64,000 nt of DNA from Brevibacillus_H sp049846925 (GTDB lineage: Bacteria > Bacillota > Bacilli > Brevibacillales > Brevibacillaceae): assembly GCF_049846925.1 (NCBI RefSeq), contig NZ_JBNCMT010000006.1:1-64000 (forward strand), in the 5' to 3' direction. Under the pieces are notes generated by a model. The model worked only from the letters and a program-made list of their open reading frames with translations. It was not told the origin of the DNA and ran no database searches. The stretch's first letter is position 1. Each line of letters opens with the position of its first letter. Positions 53,435 through 62,637 of this stretch are shown one piece after another. The position numbers and the translations under genes are program-made.

Positions 53435-53965
53435 ATGCTCTTACTTTCATTCGAAGACAAAAAACCACAAATTGATGAATCTGTATTTCTTGCCAAGGGA
53501 GTTGTCGTTTCAGGAGACGTCGTCATCGGCGCTGACACCTCAATCTGGTATAACACGGTGATCCGTGGAGATATCGCACCAACCATTATCGGTAAACGAG
53601 TCAGTGTACAGGATAACAGCACGCTGCACCAGAGCCCAAACAAGCCACTAATCATTGAAGATGAGGTTACTATCGGACACAATGTAGTTCTACATAGCTG
53701 CATCATTCGGCAAGGCGCACTAATTGGAATGGGTGCGATCATTTTGGATGGGGCCGAAATTGGCGAAGAAGCAATGATCGGTGCTGGTACGCTAGTTCCA
53801 CCCGGCATGAAAATTCCACCTCGTACACTCGCTGTCGGTTCTCCGGCAAAAATAAAACGAGAGCTTACAGAAGATGATTTCAAGGAGTTTCGCAGGATTC
53901 GCCAATCCTACGTGGATAAAGGCAAGATTTATCGTCAGTTGGAAGAAAATCCACTGTCGAGATAA
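53435..53965 (+). CDS. Gamma-carbonic anhydrase family hexapeptide protein
   Basis: 176-residue left-handed beta-helix protein (YtoA/PaaY-like). Hexapeptide repeats are visible from 'VVVSGDVVIGADTSIWYNTV', and zinc-ligand histidines lie in 'STLHQSP' and 'TIGHNVVLHSC'. The trimer would bind zinc; carbonic anhydrase activity is not certain for this branch. AAAGGAGATCG site; a terminator follows. Confidence 0.9.
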   Translation: MLLLSFEDKKPQIDESVFLAKGVVVSGDVVIGADTSIWYNTVIRGDIAPTIIGKRVSVQDNSTLHQSPNKPLIIEDEVTIGHNVVLHSCIIRQGALIGMGAIILDGAEIGEEAMIGAGTLVPPGMKIPPRTLAVGSPAKIKRELTEDDFKEFRRIRQSYVDKGKIYRQLEENPLSR

Positions 53966-53995
53966 GGCTTCTTGGACAATGAACACATCAAAAAA

Positions 53996-54030
53996 ACGAG
54001 AGTCTAACCTATTAGTTGGTTTGACTCTCA
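53996..54030 (+). terminator. Terminator after the gamma-CA gene
   Basis: GAGAGTC.AACC/GGTT.GACTCTC stem, also usable by the convergent GRAS gene. Confidence 0.8.
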
Positions 54031-54050
54031 TTTCGTTATGGGAGGCCTAT

Positions 54051-55139
54051 TCAGGCTGGAGCCATACTGAGGATTGCTACAATTGATTCTCCTTCGTAGT
54101 TTAAACTGATAAACCCATTCTTCTCACTACATTCCACTATATCATCACAAAACGCGTCTATATTGGCTAAATCATTACAAGGTACGAAACCTGCCACGGT
54201 GAAGCGTTTCAGCCATGATTCACCAGTTTCGTGTTTTTCCGTTCTGAATTCTTCGCTATTTCCAAGTATGTCTTCGATTTCTCTAGAAAAAAACATTTTT
54301 AGGCTGAACTTTTCTTCCTTTGTCAAAGCTAGCTCATTAATTAATCGGAACAATAATGAGAAATGATGCCAACAGTTAAGGAATCTTTCATGCAAATCTG
54401 ACGTATAGTGATTCGAATACGGTTCACATAAGACAAATTTATCAGGACGCAACCTGTGGATTTTACTAATAATTTGATTTCTGGTATTTATCTCCCCAAC
54501 TCGGTCACGAATATGGTGAAGTGAAAATGCAGCATTAACAATTAATGGGTCTTCCCTCTGTTCGATAAACTGCCAATGTTCCTCTGATAAGTCCTCAATA
54601 GTGGATACAAAAGGATAAAAAATTAGGTCGAAGTTCATTCGTCTTGCTGCAGTTTCAATAACCCGTTGCGCTTCTCCTATGCTTTCTGCAGAAGGCTCTA
54701 TGGCGTAAATTGTGATTCTCTTTGGAAGCTGATTACGCTGTTGCAGCTCTTGAAACAACGCTAATTCCTGACGACCAGTTCCGATTCCAATATTGCATAA
54801 GGCTATTGATTCTTTCCCTACAATCGATTGAGCGAGCAATTGATTTGAAATTTGACCAGCTATTCGAGCGAGAGACATACTGTTTGCCAACAAATTAAAT
54901 AAATGAATTTGTGGGATTTCGAAGCTTTGCAGGTATAAATTGATTTTTGTGGTCTTACCTGTATCGATTCGCCTCATCAGCGATTTTGCAAATAAATATA
55001 TCAGGAGATCATCAGAATCTTCCTCAATATTAATTTCTCGCTCGATTATTTTACTTAACAATAAATGAGCCCGATATTCCTCGCCCTTCGCTAACTCTAT
55101 GACACTGTTGTAAAGAACCTGGTACTCCTCAGTTCCCAT
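54051..55139 (-). CDS. Bacterial GRAS-domain protein (SAM-methyltransferase-like)
   Basis: 362 residues with a Rossmann methyltransferase core ('VGKESIALCNIGIGTGRQEL', 'RITIYAIEPSAESIGEAQRV', 'PLIVNAAFSLHHIRD') embedded in a mainly helical frame. Plant GRAS regulators have this layout, and a bacterial GRAS branch with intact SAM-binding residues has been described. The N-terminal ~95 residues are helical ('AHLLLSKIIEREINIEEDSD'). Adenine/thymine-richer than its neighbours, compatible with transfer. GGAGGG site. The methyl acceptor is unknown; a small molecule is the usual guess. A plain class I methyltransferase cannot be excluded without a profile search. Confidence 0.65.
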   Translation of the reverse strand: MGTEEYQVLYNSVIELAKGEEYRAHLLLSKIIEREINIEEDSDDLLIYLFAKSLMRRIDTGKTTKINLYLQSFEIPQIHLFNLLANSMSLARIAGQISNQLLAQSIVGKESIALCNIGIGTGRQELALFQELQQRNQLPKRITIYAIEPSAESIGEAQRVIETAARRMNFDLIFYPFVSTIEDLSEEHWQFIEQREDPLIVNAAFSLHHIRDRVGEINTRNQIISKIHRLRPDKFVLCEPYSNHYTSDLHERFLNCWHHFSLLFRLINELALTKEEKFSLKMFFSREIEDILGNSEEFRTEKHETGESWLKRFTVAGFVPCNDLANIDAFCDDIVECSEKNGFISLNYEGESIVAILSMAPA

Positions 55140-55350
55140 TTAGACCCTCCAGATTTCACATGGTAAGAGAGAATCTTTCCTAGATGTTGAATATTTCACA
55201 TTACTAGCTATATGCTTGATGGTTATAATAGTGATCATTGTCACAACAGAATTCTAACCCCTGTAAACTCCGCAATAACCACATTGTGCCCAGCAAGATT
55301 CAGACTCGTACCTCAGTCTAGATAAAAACAGACAGGCTGCGTAAAAAAAA

Positions 55351-55380
55351 TACACCAAAACAGATAACCGTTTTGGTGTA
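55351..55380 (-). terminator. Terminator of the frd operon
   Basis: TACACCAAAAC/GTTTTGGTGTA stem and long T-run on the minus strand. Confidence 0.92.
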
Positions 55381-55410
55381 AATAAACTATTCAAGATAGG
55401 ATTCCAATTC

Positions 55411-56139
55411 TTACCCTTTCCAGCCGGCAACCGCCATTTTTCTGCGCACATAGGCAAGCTGTCCTTGCAACGGGATTCCTACCGGGCAGTTATCGTCACA
55501 CGCCATGAGACCGATACACCCGAAAATTCCGTCTTCTGATCCAACTATTTCGTAATACTCTTGTTCTTTGCGCTCGTCGCGAGGATCGACCATGAATCGT
55601 GCAACTCGGTTAATCCCTGCCGCACCAACAAAGTTTGGCTTGATATTTGCGGTTGCACAGCCTCCAATGCAGCATCCGCATTCGATACAACGTTCTGCTT
55701 CATATATTTCAAGTGCGGTGTTATTGTCCATTCTCTCTTCTTCTGCGGTCGGGTCGAACGGTTTGTCTGTATGTACCCACGACTCCGTACGCAGGGACAT
55801 TTCTCTGAACCATGTGCCAGTATCTACTGATAAATCGCCAAGTAATTTAAATACGGGAAGTGGCATCAGGTTAATATCTTCTGGCAACTCTTTGGTCAAC
55901 GAGCGGCAAGCCAAGGACGGTTTGCCATTGATCAGCATCGCACAAGAGCCGCAAATCCCGGCACGGCATACGAAATCAAATTTCAGGGTAGGATCCTGTT
56001 CCTCTCTGATTTTATTCAAGGCGATAAACAGGGTCATCCCAGGCTCTTCTGTTAAAGTGAACACCTGTGTGGTCGGCTCTACTTTTGGTGTCTCCGGGTT
56101 ATAACGAAAGATATGAAATTTAAGTTGGCGTTGGCTCAT
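55411..56139 (-). CDS. frdB: Fumarate reductase/succinate dehydrogenase iron-sulfur subunit
   Basis: 242 residues. [2Fe-2S] ligands in 'DFVCRAGICGSCAMLINGKPSLAC', shown as Cys-x4-Cys-x2-Cys...Cys, then [4Fe-4S]/[3Fe-4S] cysteines 'CIECGCCIGGC' and 'CIGLMACDDNCPVGIP'. Wires electrons between FrdA flavin and FrdC hemes. ATG 56139 fits GGAGGGG better than 56142. Last gene of frdCAB. Sequence style matches Wolinella/Campylobacter FrdB rather than Bacillus SdhB. Confidence 0.9.
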   Translation of the reverse strand: MSQRQLKFHIFRYNPETPKVEPTTQVFTLTEEPGMTLFIALNKIREEQDPTLKFDFVCRAGICGSCAMLINGKPSLACRSLTKELPEDINLMPLPVFKLLGDLSVDTGTWFREMSLRTESWVHTDKPFDPTAEEERMDNNTALEIYEAERCIECGCCIGGCATANIKPNFVGAAGINRVARFMVDPRDERKEQEYYEIVGSEDGIFGCIGLMACDDNCPVGIPLQGQLAYVRRKMAVAGWKG

Positions 56140-56172
56140 CATTACCCCTCCATTTTTCCGATTATTCGAAGA

Positions 56173-57999
56173 TTATTGCTTTGTCGTAGTTACCGCTTCC
56201 TTACTTGCTTCTCCATATCCCCGATCGCCCGGTGGCAACTCAGGACACTTGACATCTTCGTATTTCATAATTGGTTGGTTTGCTCCTACAGGCCAGTAGG
56301 CAAGCGTTCTCTTCAACCAGTTTTCATCGTCACGTTTTGGGAAGTCTTCTCGATAATGGCTTCCCCGACTTTCTTTGCGGTTAAATGCACCCTGTGCGAT
56401 GCAATAAGCCAACCGGATCATTCCATTAATCCGCAATGCTGCTGCAAGCTCTGGATCAGCACCTTGTCCGCCACTGCGAAGGCCCACACGTAGCGAACGC
56501 TCCTGTAGCTGATGAAGCTCTGTTACTGCCTTTTTCAGCGGTTCCTCCGAACGGAAGATACCTACATTTTCACTCAATACCTTTTCCATCTCTTTGCGCA
56601 GCTCAAATACGTTTTCTTTTCCATTACGGCCACTGATCAGCCCTTGGATTCGATCTTCCTGAATGTGCACATGCTCTTCTACAAGTGCAGAATTGACATT
56701 ATAACTTGCATCTTTGGTATATTTGGCAATCTTGTCGCCTACGATCATCCCTGCCACGATTGTTTCGGCGAGCGAGTTTCCGCCTAAACGGTTAAATCCG
56801 TGCAGATCCCAGCAAGCCGCTTCTCCGATTGCAAACAATCCTTCCAATCCATATGCCATTCCGTCTTTATTTGTGCGAACGCCACCCATACTGTAATGCT
56901 GTGTCGGGCGAACTGGAATCAGGTCATGAACCGGATCAATTCCTGTAAAGCTACGGCATATAATGGCAATTTCCCGCAGGTTGGTATTGATATGCTTCTC
57001 ACCAAGGTGGCGAATATCAAGCCATACATGGGAACCGTACGGACTCTCTATACCGTTTCCTTTGCGGATATGCTGCATTATCCTTCTGGATACAACGTCC
57101 CGAGAAGCCAATTCCTTTTTCTTGGGCTCATAATCTGGCATAAATCGGTGATGGTTTTTGTCCAGCAAGTGCCCACCGTCACCCCGTGCACCTTCTGTAA
57201 TCAGAATCCATGACGGCACTATACCTGTCGGGTGGAACTGAACAGCTTCCATATTGCCAAGAGGAACAATGCCAGTTTCCAAGGCAATAAACATACCATT
57301 TCCTTCATTGATGACAGCATTGGTTGAAGCACCATACAGCCTTCCGTATCCGCCGGTTGCGATAACGGTTGATTTGGCAGTGTAAACACGAAGCTTTCCC
57401 GTCCGTAAACATCTGGCTACTACGCCAATGCAACGAAACCCGTCATGAATCAAGGAAAGAGCTTCCGTACGATCGTGAACGGTAATCCCCATCTTGATAA
57501 CAATGCTGTCCATTGTATAAAGAAGTGTGTGACCTGTACCGTCCGAGGTGTAACAGGTTCTCCATTTGGCAGTACCCCCGAAGTTCCTCGCCGTGATCAG
57601 ACCTTCTTTTTCTGCTTCTTCCGTAATCTCTACACCCTCATACATCCTAGTTCCCGGCACAATCCGGTTCCAGGGCACGCCCCAGTACGACATCTGACGC
57701 ACAGCAATCGGTGCAGTCTCGGCAAACATCCGTGCAACTTCCTGATCACAACCCCAGTCAGAACCTTTTACCGTATCTGCGAAATGAACGTCCGGATTGT
57801 CCCCTTTACCCATCGAGCTGTTTCCTAGAGATGCCTGCATCCCGCCTTGTGCTGCCGAACTGTGTGATCTGCGTGGTGGAACCAGACTGAGTATCGTAAC
57901 CTGCAAGCCTTGAGAGGCAGCTTCCACAGCGGCACGTTCTCCAGCCAATCCTGCTCCGACAATTAATACGTCCGAAGTGAATACGTCATATTGACTCAT
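56173..57999 (-). CDS. frdA: Fumarate reductase flavoprotein subunit (Wolinella type)
   Basis: 608 residues. FAD motif 'VLIVGAGLAGERAAVEAASQG', flavin-attachment His in 'PPRRSHSSAAQGGMQASLGN', active-site 'ASRDVVSRRIMQHIRKGNG' and 'RPTQHYSMGGVRTNKDG', 'HGFNRLGGNSLAE'. The wording closely follows Wolinella succinogenes FrdA as I recall it and differs strongly from B. subtilis SdhA, so the complex is a B-type menaquinol:fumarate reductase relative. Direction in vivo (fumarate reduction or succinate oxidation) is not fixed by sequence. Overlaps frdC by 4 bases (ATGA). Confidence 0.92.
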   Translation of the reverse strand: MSQYDVFTSDVLIVGAGLAGERAAVEAASQGLQVTILSLVPPRRSHSSAAQGGMQASLGNSSMGKGDNPDVHFADTVKGSDWGCDQEVARMFAETAPIAVRQMSYWGVPWNRIVPGTRMYEGVEITEEAEKEGLITARNFGGTAKWRTCYTSDGTGHTLLYTMDSIVIKMGITVHDRTEALSLIHDGFRCIGVVARCLRTGKLRVYTAKSTVIATGGYGRLYGASTNAVINEGNGMFIALETGIVPLGNMEAVQFHPTGIVPSWILITEGARGDGGHLLDKNHHRFMPDYEPKKKELASRDVVSRRIMQHIRKGNGIESPYGSHVWLDIRHLGEKHINTNLREIAIICRSFTGIDPVHDLIPVRPTQHYSMGGVRTNKDGMAYGLEGLFAIGEAACWDLHGFNRLGGNSLAETIVAGMIVGDKIAKYTKDASYNVNSALVEEHVHIQEDRIQGLISGRNGKENVFELRKEMEKVLSENVGIFRSEEPLKKAVTELHQLQERSLRVGLRSGGQGADPELAAALRINGMIRLAYCIAQGAFNRKESRGSHYREDFPKRDDENWLKRTLAYWPVGANQPIMKYEDVKCPELPPGDRGYGEASKEAVTTTKQ

Positions 58000-58637
58000 A
58001 GTGAACCTCCCACCATATAGAATGCCCAGAGACTTGCTGCACCCAGTCCAATTGTGAAAATTGTCACAACAGTTAATACATTTTTAATGCTGTGCCGTTT
58101 GACAAAGCCCCATTTTACAAATGTCCTATATATCCCCACACTCGCATGATACTCCGCTAAAATAAGAAGAACGAGATAAAACCAAAGCATCCATGATTGC
58201 ACACGATCAGCACTTAACTTCGCATCAATTCCTACATAAACAACCGTAAACACATGAATCGCAATCAGAATCAGCATCGCCATTCCAGTCACAGATTGGA
58301 ACAACCACGACCAGGTGTCATTATGTTTAATAATTTTGGCATGTTTCCAGACAATTTTCTGGTCCTGCCACCTGCTTGGTATCCGTCGAAAAACTGCAGC
58401 CACATGTGCTCCAACAGTCAGAATGATAAATACCACAGCCACATTCAACAGTTTGTACTCTTCCATGAACAAAGCAAGTGTGTTAAACGCTTTGACCCCT
58501 AATAAAATCGAACCTACGAATAACATGTGCGTCCACAAGAAGCCTACTAACAATAAACCGCTAACCGTTTGGATAGATTCAACCCAAAAGTCAGCTTTAC
58601 TGCTACGTAACAGGGTCCTCTGTAACTGCATAGCCAT
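57996..58637 (-). CDS. frdC: Di-heme cytochrome b membrane anchor FrdC
   Basis: 213 residues, five transmembrane helices. All four heme-ligand histidines of the di-heme family are in place: H37 ('LWTHMLF'), H78 ('VGAHVAA'), H128 ('IAIHVFT') and H164 ('AEYHASVG'). The glutamate two before the last His (E162), which corresponds to the E-pathway Glu180 of Wolinella FrdC from memory, is kept. Quinone is presumably menaquinone. Numbering is from the first ATG; the second ATG, two codons on, fits GGAGG better. First of frdCAB. Confidence 0.9.
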   Translation of the reverse strand: MAMQLQRTLLRSSKADFWVESIQTVSGLLLVGFLWTHMLFVGSILLGVKAFNTLALFMEEYKLLNVAVVFIILTVGAHVAAVFRRIPSRWQDQKIVWKHAKIIKHNDTWSWLFQSVTGMAMLILIAIHVFTVVYVGIDAKLSADRVQSWMLWFYLVLLILAEYHASVGIYRTFVKWGFVKRHSIKNVLTVVTIFTIGLGAASLWAFYMVGGSL

Positions 58638-58667
58638 TCTCCTCCATCTCAGTGATTCCTATCCAAT

Positions 58668-58850
58668 TTATCTTTCTCTATCCTGAAGGGTATCCATCGT
58701 TATATCGAACGAATTGAAAGCATTTACCCTCCCACATTTCGTACATCGAAATACTAAAATCTGCAAATCGTATTGATCATCATAGGTGTACGGCTCATCT
58801 GAACTATACTCCGCTTTCATTGCAGCACCACAGCAGTGTGAAATCATCAT
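58668..58850 (-). CDS. Small zinc-ribbon-like protein
   Basis: 60 residues with cysteine pairs 'HCCGA' and 'FRCTKCGRVNAF', likely one zinc site. GAAGG lies upstream of the ATG. Thirty bases upstream of frdC on the same strand, so probably cotranscribed with it. Could be a small regulator or assembly factor; unknown. Confidence 0.6.
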   Translation of the reverse strand: MMISHCCGAAMKAEYSSDEPYTYDDQYDLQILVFRCTKCGRVNAFNSFDITMDTLQDRER

Positions 58851-59424
58851 AATCTTCTACCTTCCCTTCGAAATAATTTTTGCTGTGGAGTATTCATAAT
58901 AAAATGTGGAGTGAATGGAGGAAAGATGATTGGAATAGGGCTTGGTACTAATGAGTATTCTGAACAATCCACAATCATGCAATCTATACAAGCAGTACTG
59001 GACTGCTGCAAGATTCAAAAATAGGTGAATCTGAACAAAAAGAAACCGCTTTCATTCGAACTTAGTTAAAACAGGTGAGTGCTGCTCTGGAAGTGGAAAT
59101 CGTTCTCTGTGAAAAGCCCTAGGTGTGGAAGAGGTACGAAGAAAATCTGTTGAGGCACCAGGTTGTGGAAGAAATTGAAGGCGTGTAGGTTACACTAGGA
59201 GGTGAATTGTTGACAATTTTCTGAATTATGTAGAGAAGCAAAGCTGAAGTGAGTATTTTGCGTAGAAGAAGGAAGTTTTTCTAATGTAGCTATAAATATT
59301 TTAAAGTAAACATAAGCCGTGAGTCAATGATCTTGTTTTGAAAATAGGTCCAGCGCAAGACAACTTCAAAAAGTCGCACTTGACACTGGACAACTAGTAC
59401 TGACAAGGAAAAAGTAATTATGGT
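58851..59424 (+). pseudogene. Gene-free stretch with decayed coding sequence
   Basis: No intact gene in about 570 bases. On the plus strand GGAGGAAAG precedes an ORF at 58926 that reads MIGIGLGTNEYSEQSTIMQS and stops after 32 codons. Downstream, in other frames, protein-like fragments appear ('VSAALEVEIVLCEKP', 'LLRHQVVEEIEG', 'VTLGGELLTIF') broken by stops. This looks like a frameshifted gene. The opening weakly recalls the C-terminal CbiG/CobE domain of cobalamin synthesis; that identity is a guess. The right part (59290-59420) shows nothing. Confidence 0.35.
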
Positions 59425-61095
59425 TTACCGATAATACTTGTTAACCTGTGGCATATAAGAAAAAGAGTTACTAAAAATGTCACAAGGTCTGCCGTCTGCC
59501 ACAATTTCTCCTTGATACAGGATCGATATTCGATTGGCAAACAGCTTTGCAAACTCGACATCATGCGTAATTAGCAATACAGCCTGAATCGGCAAATCAG
59601 AAAGAATCCGAATGAGCCTCTCTTTTTCTGTTAAATCGAGGCCACGGGTCGGTTCATCAAGCAGCAGGATATCTGGACTTTGAGCCACGATCATGGACAG
59701 CGCAAGCAACTGCCTCTCCCCACCACTTAAATCGTATGGATGACGCTGCCGATACTTCGTCAATCCGACAAGTTCCAAAAGTTCGTCTACTCTTTCGGCT
59801 TTTGACACCTCTGTAGCTTGAGCGGATGTATGGCGGACGGCAAATTGCATTTCTTCTTCTACTGTATCGTGCAGCAGGTAGTCATTCGGGTTTTGCGAGA
59901 GGTAACCGATTTTCTTCCAGGATTCTTGCCAGAAGGCTTCCGGCTTCTCTTCCCCCTCCCACTGCAGCATCCCTTCCGTCAATGGAACCACATGTGCCAG
60001 CGCTTTGGCGACTGTGCTCTTGCCCGCTCCATTTTCACCTAGAAGTGCAATCTTGTCACCTGCATAAATATTGAAATTAAGGTCTCTCACAATCGGTTTG
60101 TGCGGATCATACTCAATTTTTGCTTTTTTTAAACCAAGCAGCGGAGATGGTGCAACGGTACCGGGAGCGGACGTTCCCTCTTTTAAAAACCGAGTGGTTA
60201 GCTTCCCCCACCAGTTTTGATGACTCGATTCGTCAGATGGCTCTTGTTCTTGCTCAGGTTTGATCTGCTTGACCAATTGGACTTGAGTACGACTCCTCGC
60301 TTCTTTCACGGTCAGTGGCGGATTCGGCTCATGGTGTTCCAGAAAGTGACGGGTAATCGGCGGCAAGAACTGTGTCCAACCTCTGCCTTCCTTTTGACAA
60401 GATTCAATGAATGCATGCTTCGTTCCCTGGAAAACCGCCTTTCCAGCTTCAAACAGGACGATCCGATCTGCCAAATGAAAACAACGCTCCACACGATGCT
60501 CACTCAATACGATGGTAAGCCCCCACTCTTCATTCAGCCGGCGAATGGAATGGAGCACTTCTTCAGCATGAACCGGGTCCAATTGGGAAGTCGGTTCGTC
60601 AAGCAAAAGTGCTTGCGGAAAGGTAGTTAGCACTCCGGCAAGGGCAATCAACTGCTTCTCGCCACCGCTTAAAGTCGATGTTCTGCGTGACAGCAAATGA
60701 CGAAGACCGAATAAATGGCTCACCTCAGCCAGTCTGCCTTTCATTTGAGCAGCAGGTATTCCCAGATTCTCCATGCCGAAGACCAGTTCACGTTCAACGG
60801 TCTCCAATACCAGTTGCCGCTCCGGGTCCTGATTGACAAAACCTACGGTAGTGACGATATCCCTCTGTGTCAATTGATGGAGGGGCTTCTCATGAATGGT
60901 GATCTCTCCTGAAATCTTTCCACCGTAAAAACGGGGAACCAGACCATTGAGAGAACGCAAAAACGTAGATTTCCCACTGCCGCTCTTCCCTAACAACAGT
61001 ACAAACTCACCTTGCTTGATGGTTGCATTGATCCCTTGAAGTGCAGGTGCACAAGCTTCGGGGTATTGGTATGTAAGGTCATTCACTTGAAACAT
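59425..61095 (-). CDS. ECF transporter ATPase, two fused ABC domains
   Basis: 556 residues holding both nucleotide-binding domains in one chain. First: Walker A 'LLGKSGSGKSTFLRSL', signature 'LSGGEKQLIAL', Walker B 'ALLLDEPTSQLD'. Second (from ~320): Walker A 'LLGENGAGKSTVAKAL', signature 'LSGGERQLLAL', Walker B 'ILLLDEPTRGLD'. An ~80-residue charged linker joins them. It corresponds to fused EcfA1-EcfA2 (YkoD-like). Overlaps the T-component gene by 17 bases. Start ATG 61095 (GTG 61101 possible). Confidence 0.93.
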   Translation of the reverse strand: MFQVNDLTYQYPEACAPALQGINATIKQGEFVLLLGKSGSGKSTFLRSLNGLVPRFYGGKISGEITIHEKPLHQLTQRDIVTTVGFVNQDPERQLVLETVERELVFGMENLGIPAAQMKGRLAEVSHLFGLRHLLSRRTSTLSGGEKQLIALAGVLTTFPQALLLDEPTSQLDPVHAEEVLHSIRRLNEEWGLTIVLSEHRVERCFHLADRIVLFEAGKAVFQGTKHAFIESCQKEGRGWTQFLPPITRHFLEHHEPNPPLTVKEARSRTQVQLVKQIKPEQEQEPSDESSHQNWWGKLTTRFLKEGTSAPGTVAPSPLLGLKKAKIEYDPHKPIVRDLNFNIYAGDKIALLGENGAGKSTVAKALAHVVPLTEGMLQWEGEEKPEAFWQESWKKIGYLSQNPNDYLLHDTVEEEMQFAVRHTSAQATEVSKAERVDELLELVGLTKYRQRHPYDLSGGERQLLALSMIVAQSPDILLLDEPTRGLDLTEKERLIRILSDLPIQAVLLITHDVEFAKLFANRISILYQGEIVADGRPCDIFSNSFSYMPQVNKYYR

Positions 61096-61987
61096 GTTCA
61101 CCTGTTGATACTCCTTTCCGCATCCAGATCAGGATCGCTCCCCAGAAACCAAGGAGCATGGTTACAAACATCATATCTCCCACTGGATCAAACCAATGAA
61201 TCCACTGATAAAATTGAAACAAACCGAACCGCAGGAGTTTGCCAAACACTCCAAAGAGTACGAGAATTCCACACATCAACAAGGTGATTTTTTCCTGCTG
61301 TTGCATTTTAGTCGTGCGGTAATAACTGCGAGGCCCACTGCCGAATCCCCTGACGTACAGGCTCTCAGCCGTAATCCAAGAACCTTCCATCGTAGAATAG
61401 ATGAGGGGTTTGAGCATGGTCATTTTAAAACTGATCCAGCTTCTAATCCCCTTTCCCGTAGGTCGAATTCCTCTGACACTCATGACCTCCTGAATTCGAT
61501 TCGATTCCTGCATCATAAATGGGAACAAGCGGATAGCCATTACGGAACTGATTACGAATCTTGGTGTGATTCGGGCAAAGAAGAATAGGAATCTCTCCTG
61601 ATCCACAAAAAAAAGAAATCCGGCAGAAAGCAGCATGATAATGGAAAGCCTGAGCACACCCATGGAGGAATACAGCAGCTCTTCCACGGATAGATCCAGA
61701 CGCCCAATCGCAGGAAGCACTGGCCCCATCCACAGAAAATGCTCCCCGTTACTTTGAAGCAATGGATTGATCAACATGTAAAACAACATAATCGGCAAAA
61801 TAAACCAAAATGTGCGAAAGACCTGACCCAGCTTTTTTTCAAATCCTAACCACATCAAGAGGGAAATAAAAATTAGACTCAAAAAAAGCGGGTTCACCCA
61901 CAGAAACGCTAAAATAAATGTAGACAGCAAAAAGGAGACTACTGCGAAGGGATGAACCGAATACCAACAAGAATCCCTTTGAATCAT
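61079..61987 (-). CDS. ECF transporter transmembrane T component
   Basis: 302 residues, about six helices, with the two coupling-helix motifs of EcfT ('IQEVMSVRGIRPTGKG' and 'AESLYVRGFGSGPRS', Arg-Gly core each) that dock on the ATPase grooves. It links the S component to the fused ATPase. Overlaps the S-component gene by 4 bases (ATGA) and the ATPase gene by 17, so the operon is translationally coupled. Confidence 0.92.
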   Translation of the reverse strand: MIQRDSCWYSVHPFAVVSFLLSTFILAFLWVNPLFLSLIFISLLMWLGFEKKLGQVFRTFWFILPIMLFYMLINPLLQSNGEHFLWMGPVLPAIGRLDLSVEELLYSSMGVLRLSIIMLLSAGFLFFVDQERFLFFFARITPRFVISSVMAIRLFPFMMQESNRIQEVMSVRGIRPTGKGIRSWISFKMTMLKPLIYSTMEGSWITAESLYVRGFGSGPRSYYRTTKMQQQEKITLLMCGILVLFGVFGKLLRFGLFQFYQWIHWFDPVGDMMFVTMLLGFWGAILIWMRKGVSTGEHVSSE

Positions 61988-62637
61988 CTGGCTGCCCCCT
62001 CATCAAACCTTGAAACAACAAGCTTTCGGTGATAGCGTGACAGGATGCGAGCGAATGTGCTGGCAAAAGCAACGGCAAACAACAAATTTCCTGAGGCATG
62101 CAGCACGTCGAAAGGAATGCCTGCTGCATACAGGGCAACAAAGCTTTTCCAGTTCATAAACGAACCCAATCCTACGAAGATCCAGAGATTCATAATCCAG
62201 TCAAAAATGAACCCCCAGATAGCACAGGATGCGACAAACATCGCCTTCTTGCCACGAGACGCAAGCAACGGCTGAAACTTGTCTTTCTCCAGCAACCAGC
62301 CAAGCAATCCCCCGCTCGCTCCCGCCAGACCCCAACTTAGCATTTGCCACAATGTCCACGGTCCTTGCCCGAGAAAAATGTTGGACAAAACCGCCGCCAG
62401 ACACCCTGACAGAAACCCTGCCCGGGCGCCAAAAACGTAGCCACTGATCATGACGAGAAAAGTGGTCGGCTGCACATTGGGAATGAACACAAATGGCACA
62501 CGAGCCACAGCAGCGATCGTCCCCAGAGTCGCAATGACAGCAATCAGCTTCTCATCTACTTTTGACCGCTCCACCCAAATCATGATCAGCATGTATAAAG
62601 ATAGCAACAGCAGCAGAATAAATAGCGCCCAATTCAT
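61984..62637 (-). CDS. ECF transporter substrate-binding S component
   Basis: 217 residues, about six membrane helices. 'RVPFVFIPNVQPTTFLVMISGYVFGARAGFLSG' is typical of S components (arginine/proline-rich L1 region followed by a helix with A-x-x-x-A spacing). The family paired with DUF4430 proteins is unassigned or predicted to bind cobalamin; the ligand cannot be read from the sequence. Overlaps both neighbours by 4 bases. Confidence 0.85.
   Translation of the reverse strand: MNWALFILLLLLSLYMLIMIWVERSKVDEKLIAVIATLGTIAAVARVPFVFIPNVQPTTFLVMISGYVFGARAGFLSGCLAAVLSNIFLGQGPWTLWQMLSWGLAGASGGLLGWLLEKDKFQPLLASRGKKAMFVASCAIWGFIFDWIMNLWIFVGLGSFMNWKSFVALYAAGIPFDVLHASGNLLFAVAFASTFARILSRYHRKLVVSRFDEGAAR

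Noticed and set aside
55411..58637. Naming the operon sdhCAB
   Set aside because: Flavoprotein motifs and di-heme anchor match the Wolinella-type fumarate reductase better than Bacillus-type SdhA; direction of reaction is left open.
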